Source: Lumbricus rubellus (taxonomy: Eukaryota > Annelida > Clitellata > Crassiclitellata > Lumbricidae). From it: a stretch of DNA of 64,000 bases. The position numbers and the translations under genes were made by a program. A model generated the notes under the pieces. It made no database searches and was not told the origin of the DNA. It worked only from the letters and a program-made list of their open reading frames with translations. Location: NCBI GenBank assembly GCA_945859605.1, contig OX243818.1, forward strand, positions 33,214,507 to 33,278,506, in the 5' to 3' direction. How positions within the stretch are numbered: the stretch's first letter is position 1; each line of letters begins with the position of its first letter. Positions 58,326-64,000 of this stretch are shown here, piece after piece.

Positions 58326-58753
58326 GACAGACAGACAGACAGAGACAGACAGACAGACAGACAGAGACAGACAGACAGACGGACGGACGAACGGAAAGAA
58401 AGAAAGAAAGATGGAAGGATGTAAAGTAAGACATGGACGATGGAAAACAGACATACATGTAGACGTTGACGAGAGAGGGAAAAATAGAAAACTATAGATA
58501 AAGCAACTTAGGCAAGAACAGAGCTGGATTGAATAAGGGATAGAATGAGAGAAAAAGAAAGAGACAGACAGACAGATAAACAGACAGACACATACAGACA
58601 CACACAGAGAGAGAGAGAGAGAGATAGACTGAGGGAAACCGGAAGACGGAGAGATAGAGATTCATGTAGACAGGCAGGTACACACAGAGACAGACAGACA
58701 GACAGACAGGCAGACAGGCAGACAGGCAAACAGACAGACAGACAGAGAGAGAC

Positions 58754-58836
<83 letters not shown>

Positions 58837-61800
58837 GCCTAAAAAACGGTTGTGCGAGCAGGTGATAATCTCTTCCGAGAATATTATTTCCTACGAAGAG
58901 GAGAAATCCGTCGTTAAAAAAACGATTTAGATGGAAGAAGAAAATGGAAGAAGCAAAACAGAAATAAGATGAAATTCTGCTGCCTCTCTTCAGTTCTGCT
59001 GAATCTTCTCTAGTCAAACACTCGAATGTAGATTGTAGATCCCTTTGCATTATCCAAATGTAGCCTATTCTATTTTTAGTCTGATATATAGACTCTGATG
59101 GCTTCGGTCCCACGATAAAGCGTCATAGCACGCAGATCAGGGTCGCCCCATATAGAACATAAAATCGCCCATGAAGACTAGGGTCGCCCACCTCCTTGAG
59201 ACTGGCACCACTTGAAGTGAAAGCAGAATTGGCGGATTTCATGATCGGTTTGTGGCTGACGTTTTTAATTAAGAAAATTCAATATTAAGTCTATATAATT
59301 TCATGATAAAGTAATGTCTTTTACATGCAGCAACTAATAATATTAGTGAAGCCACCGGAAGTCTCCGGATGAAAGGCATTATGGGAGAGATCATAGAGCT
59401 CAGTAATAAGCCAATGCATGTCGAATGAAAGACAGCGAACCATAATATATATAGACTGCCGCAAAGAAGGTCGAATTGCTTTTGAAAAAACCCACGTGAT
59501 GTCATCGGTCTCATTACAGCATCATTAAGTAAATGAGTAAGCAAGTTATGTTATTTTAGGTAAATTCAGCACGCAGAAAATATCCAGTCTGCCAGATACT
59601 TCACCATAGCACTTACTAACACTTGACATGCACAGACATTATGCAGGTCTAAGTGGCCAATCAGTAGAATATAATGATGTACAGAACCCCTGAACGCGCT
59701 TACTTTCTACATAATTATATCCCTATCCTGACCCTCTCCCTGGCCAATAGAAAAGCATGTTGCTCCTATGTTATTCGCTATGAGGGTAATAACTTGAAGT
59801 TGCGTCGGTTAGATCGCGCGCTTGGCGTGATCCAGCGGCAACTAAAGACAAAGAAATTTCAAGCATAATTTTGTACTATGTAGTTCGAAATCTCTCTATC
59901 CGTAGGAGCATTTGTATTGTCCGACCAACCAGTCTTATTCGGACGATATGTTCTTGTACGTCACATTTCTACAAAAACCATCCATGATCTGTCTGCGCAG
60001 AAAAGTTTGGTGTCAGCGACAACTTTAAATAATAATATGTGTTGTGGTCTTCAGTTGAATCAGTCCTAAAGAGTATAAGGTTTCCGGTATCCATTCATTC
60101 GCGCAATTATATCATCCAAGAGACCATCGTCCAGCCTGCTGACCCTTCCCTAAAATTAAAAGTCTGAGCTAATGTTTGCCGGCTTATAAGGTACGGAGGT
60201 TCTACCAATGCTATTTTTATAGTGATAATGATCCGGAATGGTTTTGTGAGCCACTGCATCTGAGTCATAACGATTTGTGGGAGGCAATTGCTTCCCTTCT
60301 CTTTACGGACATGACTGTGGAGGCCTCTATTAGAATTGGCGCCAGGGCTTTTTAACGTGCAGTTGTACACAAAATGTGCATTTCTAAATGGATTTGTGCA
60401 GTTGTAGAAGCTTTGTGGACCAATTTCTAACTTTGAAGGTTCATATTGAAAACATCTCTAAGAAGATAGCTAAAAGTGTTGGTATCTTGACCCGTATTGC
60501 TTATCTTCTCCCACCTCGAATTAGATTTAGCTTATATTACTCTTTTATTCATCCGTATCTTTCATAATATGAAAGGTTATGAGGTTAGTCTTGTAAGTCG
60601 AGAAGAGTAATTAGAAGCCCAAACAATATTGCAATATTATTGTAATATTGTTTGGGCTTCTAATTACTCTTCTCGACTTACAAGACTAACCTCACTTCAA
60701 AACAAAGCTGCAAAGATTATTATGGGGCTCTCAAGCCTTTCTTCTTCACATCTCCTGTTATCTAAATTAAGAATACTTACCATTGATCAGAAAAGAGTCA
60801 TGCAAACGTCCGAACTTATGTTCAAACATATGCATAATCTTTTGCCTCATGCCTTTGCTGATTTCTTTACTCTAACCTCTGACTTAGTTCCCTATAACTT
60901 CAGATCCTCGTGTAATTATAGACGTATTATCACTAGAACAAATAGGCCTACTCGTATGTTCTCAATTAAAAGTGCTGGTCCCAAGACCTGGAACAACTTA
61001 CCTTTGTTTATTCGGAATTCCCTCTGTTTCACCATGTTTAAACGTAAACTTAAATGTCATTTACTTTACGCTGTCTCCTATTAAACTACAAAATTTCAAT
61101 CTATGTATCTGTCCATATTCTTTTATTTTCAACGACTTTTCTAATTTGGCGCACTCAACATCACCTTTGGACGTTTTCCCAGGATGTTAGTTAACTAGTT
61201 AAGATAAAAATTTCACTTTAATACTAAGTATTCGTATAACCTGTTGCTGTTTACTTTCACTTGTATTTGGGAAACCCTGACAGTGGGACAGTTCTCTCCT
61301 TTTTGCTTTTGTTAGTTTCTATACACACTATATGTTATAACTTATAAAGATGTTTTGTCAACTGTCACTTTGAGCAATAAAAACTGGGGTTATGGTTATG
61401 GTTATGATTAAGCACTTATGTACAGTTAAAACTAGCAAAAAGTCATTGTCCTCCGATTGGAAGTAATTTGCCATGGAGGATGGGAAAGGAAAGAAGGAGT
61501 TGTGCAGTTCTAAAAATTCCTTTAAAACTTTAAAATTTGGCGTCATTGCTATGTTAATCGTGAACAGCGCATAATTTATTTGTTAGACAGCCAAATGCTT
61601 ACATACTTTTTAAAATATTTATTTTTTCGGCCCAAAAAGTGGTGGTGACTATAACCACCACTTTTAAAAATGGCGGTGACTTGACACCACCGTCACAATA
61701 GAAAGTTACGGCTATGCATATTTTTTTACACTTTAAGCGCGTCAGATAGCTTTACATGACACTACCGAACAGGCAATAATATACAACGAACCAACCGTAA

Positions 61801-62821
61801 CTATTCTTACTTTACATTACCGCAACCGTCATCATTTAATATTATGATTAATTGTCGTTATTACAATACATAACCGGACAGGTGCTACGGAGACCATGAA
61901 CAGGTGCTGCACTGATCCTTGCCTTCTTCTTCAGTTTCACTTGAGTCGTCGTCGATCCATCCTTCTTCTTTACGTCAGTGGTCGCTGCTCCCTCTCCCGG
62001 CGCACGGTGCCACCACAGCTTCATGATGATGATGACGTAGGCCATCGCCATGACAACCACCGGAACGAAGAAGAGGATCAAGGAGACGGCCGTGTAGTAC
62101 AACTTCCGGTATGGATAAGAGACGAGAGTGTCATTCGTCTGCGGGTCATACAAGGTCACCTTCGTCCACGTGTCTAGGTCCTCACACCAGACTTCGGCGT
62201 GGTTCAGCCACTGACGGGTCTCCTGCTTGCGGTGGAACAGCAGAGGACTGGAGGTGGCGATCGAGGCCAGCCAGACGAGGACGATGAAAATGGACGGCTT
62301 CCGGTTCGTCAGGTGTGACCTCAGAGCGAAGACGATGCCGAAGAAACGGTCACAGGCGATCAAGGTCAAGGTCAGGATGCTCGACACGAGAGAAAGAACT
62401 GCATGCATGGAAAACAGGAAGTGAAGATATAAAGGTACATTTAATATAGGCATGCAGAATAAATTTATGTAATCTAAATGCTTCTGTAAGCTATTCTAAG
62501 CTAAACAAATCTAATGCTACATAGGTTATGTACAAATCTGGTGAAGTCTAAACTGCTCTGCAATGAGCTAACAATCAATAAACCATTTATTTCGTTTAGT
62601 TGAAGGAATTAAGCTGCCAGCCTGCCACAGACGCAACCTAAGCAGACAATGTTCTTCTGCAGGTGTATTTATGGAAAAACTGATCTAATCTCTGTTGGAC
62701 TCTTGCTCTGGGTATCCGTTGAATTGAGCGAGCACATTTCGCCGAGTATATAGCGCAAAGCAAGTCACCCCTAACTTGCTGAGACGTCGTCGTGAACGCA
62801 CACCGAATTACCGATTACCCG

Positions 62822-62870
<49 letters not shown>

Positions 62871-63474
62871 CCAACTAGTCAGATTGAACTGAGTCGACTT
62901 AGTATTCTTAAGTCATCCGCCAATCGACTCGATTATACGATATCTAGACTAAAAAGACTTTTAAAAGCCCAAACAAGGAGAGACTATTATACGAAACGAA
63001 AGAAGACAGTGTCGTGAGACAAAATGACACAAAATGTCTATAGATACAAAGCGAGGAGATAGAATAATATGGGACGAGACATGACAGTCTATTCTGACCT
63101 TGTGCGAAGCTGTTGAAGACGCAGAAGAATGCTCCAAGGACCCACCCCTCGGTGAGGTCAGCAACGAGGCTGACCCACGTGCACGACAGAGTGACCATGA
63201 GGTCAGACACCGCCAGATTGACGATGAAGTAATTGGTGGCAGTGCGCATGCGCCTCGTCCTAGCAACCGTTACTATGACGGACAAGTTTCCAAGCAGAGC
63301 AATGGTCATGAGGATGACGGTGGCGGTGATCTTTAACCCTGCAACTAATGGTTCTACTTTCTTCAGTTCTTTAGGGTAGATCGTATTACTTATGTTCCGC
63401 ATGTCCTCAAATCGCTGTCCGTTCATCCGTTCCGACATCTTGTCGTTATTCTGGTAACTTCTATAGCGCCGCAA
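52188..63474 (-). CDS. Rhodopsin-family peptide GPCR, four exons over 11 kb
   Basis: Exons on the minus strand: 63474-63099 (N-terminus, TM1-3), 62398-61923 (TM3-5), 56583-56482 (TM6) and 52322-52214 or to the stop at 52188 (TM7). They join in phase to about 362 residues. Landmarks are an NIS glycosylation site (27-29), N63, LAVSDL (D91), C118 and a DRF in place of DRY (142-144). W168 follows, then an ECL2 cysteine in [15 protein letters not shown] before TM5, CWLP (299-302) and NPIIY (341-345). The Cys-Glu-Asp then YPYR pattern suggests the neuropeptide FF/SIFamide/QRFP-like beta group, a guess. Exon 2 must end at a GC donor (AAG|GCAAGG at 61922). After TM7 the text either stops 8 residues on or splices at AGAG|GTCGGT to an unseen tail exon. 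Confidence 0.83.
52374..52502. repeat. Copy of the 61581-61715 segment, beside the TM7 exon
   Basis: It starts 51 bp upstream (in gene orientation) of the TM7 exon acceptor. It is followed by a CAGTGACCA-rich short tandem stretch (52520-52585). Confidence 0.75.
53566..53788. mobile_element. 223-bp MITE with CAGGGGCGGAT termini
   Basis: The left end CAGGGGCGGATCCAG and the inverted right end CTGTATCCGCCCTTG are flanked by AGGCATAA (53558-53565) and AGGCCTAA (53789-53796), 8 bp with one mismatch. The termini match the 2.9-kb element at 12736-15628, so that element's transposase family could have mobilised it. It lies in GPCR intron 3. Confidence 0.78.
54430..54482. repeat. SINE tail fragment
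   Basis: TACATAGCGCCATTTCAAG and CAGAGGCGCTCCCGAC match the inverted 3' end of the 31684 SINE family. Confidence 0.55.
54945..55065. repeat. (TAG)n/(GCT)n microsatellite
   Basis: TAGTAGTAG runs followed by GCTGCTGCT in GPCR intron 3. Confidence 0.85.
55530..55935. repeat. 12-bp (GGACACAGACAC)n minisatellite
   Basis: A regular hexamer-doublet array. Every frame on both strands stays open (Thr-Asp, Cys-Val/Leu or Ser-Val repeats), which explains the long ORFs here. Confidence 0.95.
56150..56380. repeat. (GAT)n microsatellite
   Basis: GATGATGAT with GAC interruptions. It ends about 100 bp from the TM6 exon. Confidence 0.95.
56482..56583 (-). CDS. TM6 exon of the GPCR
   Basis: The 34 codons read [20 protein letters not shown] and on to AEHRFEMTT. 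It is bounded by acceptor CTGAAG and donor ACG|GTAATT, phase 0 at both ends, and so joins cleanly to KLKKK of exon 2 and LPDWYNE of exon 4. It is too short to be obvious as an ORF and is masked by an overlapping + frame. Confidence 0.85.
56725..56993. mobile_element. 269-bp MITE with 8-bp TSD
   Basis: The ends CATGGGCGCCCGCA and (inverted) TGCAGGCGCCCATG are flanked by perfect ACTGAGCA duplications (56717-56724 and 56994-57001). It is a sister of the copy at 6089-6367: the internal words TTTTTTAAACTA and TTACTAAT-ATACACAA are shared. It lies in GPCR intron 2, 142 bp upstream of the TM6 exon in gene orientation. Confidence 0.85.
57002..58200. other. GPCR intron 2, nothing recognised
   Basis: AT-rich, with a short TA run at 57113-57131. 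A 63-codon + frame at 57499-57690 has no clear homology; its IYRPPDHN end faintly resembles an endonuclease motif but is not enough to call. Confidence 0.45.
58236..58385. repeat. (GACA)n microsatellite
   Basis: About 30 GACA units, then GAGACAGACA variants. Confidence 0.95.
58550..58832. repeat. (GA)n and (GACA)n compound microsatellite
   Basis: GACAGACA and CACACAGAGAGA stretches end in a GA run of about 65 bp (58766-58832). Confidence 0.95.
60436..61405 (+). mobile_element. 5'-truncated non-LTR retrotransposon with (GGTTAT)n tail
   Basis: The plus strand reads an RT C-terminal region of L2/CR1/Jockey type. First comes a piece with [19 protein letters not shown] and FIHPYLS (60440-60565). 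After a disrupted stretch follow [24 protein letters not shown] and [16 protein letters not shown], with a stop at about 61084. The 3' UTR ends in AATAAAAACTGGGG and GGTTATGGTTATGGTTAT (61386-61403), a typical short tandem tail. The junction between the two coding pieces is replaced by a large inverted repeat (60581-60693). Confidence 0.78.
60581..60693. repeat. Perfect inverted repeat, 50-bp arms
   Basis: 60581-60630 is the exact reverse complement of 60644-60693, with a 13-bp spacer. The right arm is the sense RT sequence (codons for [16 protein letters not shown]). The left arm is the same stretch in reverse, sitting between FIHPYLS and CNIVW, so it was added to an ordinary RT sequence. 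Confidence 0.95.
61581..61715. repeat. Segment of about 135 bp duplicated at 52374-52502
   Basis: Both copies run from TGTTAGACAGCCA through ATTTCTTTTTCG-like text to GACACCACCGTCACAA and GAAAGTT-CG-CTATG, with small indels. They have the same orientation and flank the GPCR region between exon 2 and exon 4. Confidence 0.75.
62823..62866. repeat. (TA)n microsatellite
   Basis: 22 uninterrupted TA dinucleotides in GPCR intron 1. Confidence 0.95.
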
Positions 63475-64000
63475 TAATCACTGTCCTAATGCACAATCGA
63501 TTTGTCGCTACACCAACTCAGCTTTTAATCGTAATCCGTTGGTTGAAATCTCATTGAAATCCAGCCGAGAAATGTCTGTGTGTGCGAATGGCTGTGTGGT
63601 CTAAGAACAGAATTTGAACCCAAGTCGCGCAGGTTGTCGTCGAGCACTGTAATAAAATAGACGAGAATTAACTCTATGCATCGATATGAATAATGACTGA
63701 GAACAGCAGAACCGTTCGTTCGTTCATCTCCTCATCATAGTTTCAATGCTGCAGTCTTGTCTGCGTCGTCGCACGGGTTCTTATAAGAAGCTATGGAAAG
63801 CCGATGGATGACTGCAGGTGCAGGCGTTTTAAAACCGATAGCGCTCCATATACATGTATGTATAGATGTTGCTGTGAGACTACTCGATCGTCTCCAATGT
63901 TTTTTAAAATCCAATAGTGTCTCATAACCTAGGAAAACATTTGCAATAATTTCTCATAACTTATAAGGTGTAACAGCAGCATCAGCAGTAGTAAAGTAGT
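63475..64000 (-). promoter_or_regulatory. Presumed 5' UTR and promoter region of the GPCR gene
   Basis: This is upstream of the first GPCR ATG candidates (63474, 63438 and 63426 on minus). No clear TATA box or other element can be named. Nothing else is recognised. Confidence 0.3.

Noticed and set aside
58134..58865. Cys/Leu/Ser-rich and Arg/Glu-rich ORFs on both strands
   Set aside because: Artefacts of GACA and GA microsatellites in a GPCR intron.

Overview
The window is metazoan nuclear DNA. Genes are made of short exons in long AT-rich introns with GT-AG (and one probable GC-AG) splice sites. Microsatellites, minisatellites and transposable elements fill most of the space. The palindromic word TAGGCCTA is scattered throughout, and tRNA-headed SINEs, several 8-bp-TSD DNA elements, non-LTR tails, a Ty3/gypsy element and an ISL2EU-type DNA transposon are present. 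This suits a marine invertebrate (deuterostome or lophotrochozoan). The species cannot be fixed from the sequence alone.

Layout. 109-1432 is a short hAT-like element with a perfect 8-bp TSD. 1700-2120 holds repeat debris. 2129-10778 is one apparently intact DNA transposon with 17-bp terminal inverted repeats and a TA target duplication. It carries two convergent spliced genes: a SAP-SWIM-YqaJ nuclease-like protein on + (2206-5873) and a THAP-HTH-DDE transposase on - (7139-10582). A younger 279-bp MITE sits between them. 11683-11969 and 12736-15628 are two more 8-bp-TSD elements. 16000-21800 is repeat-rich DNA with no gene that I can support.

21871-38770 (+) is a host gene of at least 14 coding exons. 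It encodes a CARD, a long coiled coil and a C-terminal guanylate-kinase-like region, and resembles the CARD9/CARMA (CARD10/11/14) scaffold family. I find no PDZ or SH3 domain. Its introns contain two more DNA elements, SINEs and several minisatellites, three of which lie just upstream of splice acceptors.

41288-51031 is a young Ty3/gypsy retrotransposon with nearly identical LTRs, Gag, protease, RT, RNase H and integrase. A small deletion in RT breaks the reading frame. A tRNA-derived SINE has inserted into its 3' LTR. The LTRs contain an unusual array of B-box-like motifs and hairpins.

52188-63474 (-) is a host peptide-type rhodopsin-family GPCR split over four recognisable exons spanning more than 11 kb. 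Its introns hold simple repeats (GACA, GAT, ACACGG and GA arrays), two 8-bp-TSD MITEs and a non-LTR retrotransposon 3' end containing a 50-bp-arm perfect inverted repeat.

The two host genes (immune-type scaffold and neuropeptide-type receptor) show no obvious functional link. The most self-contained multi-gene system is the two-gene transposon at 2129-10778, in which a cut-and-paste transposase is paired with a lambda-exonuclease-like partner.
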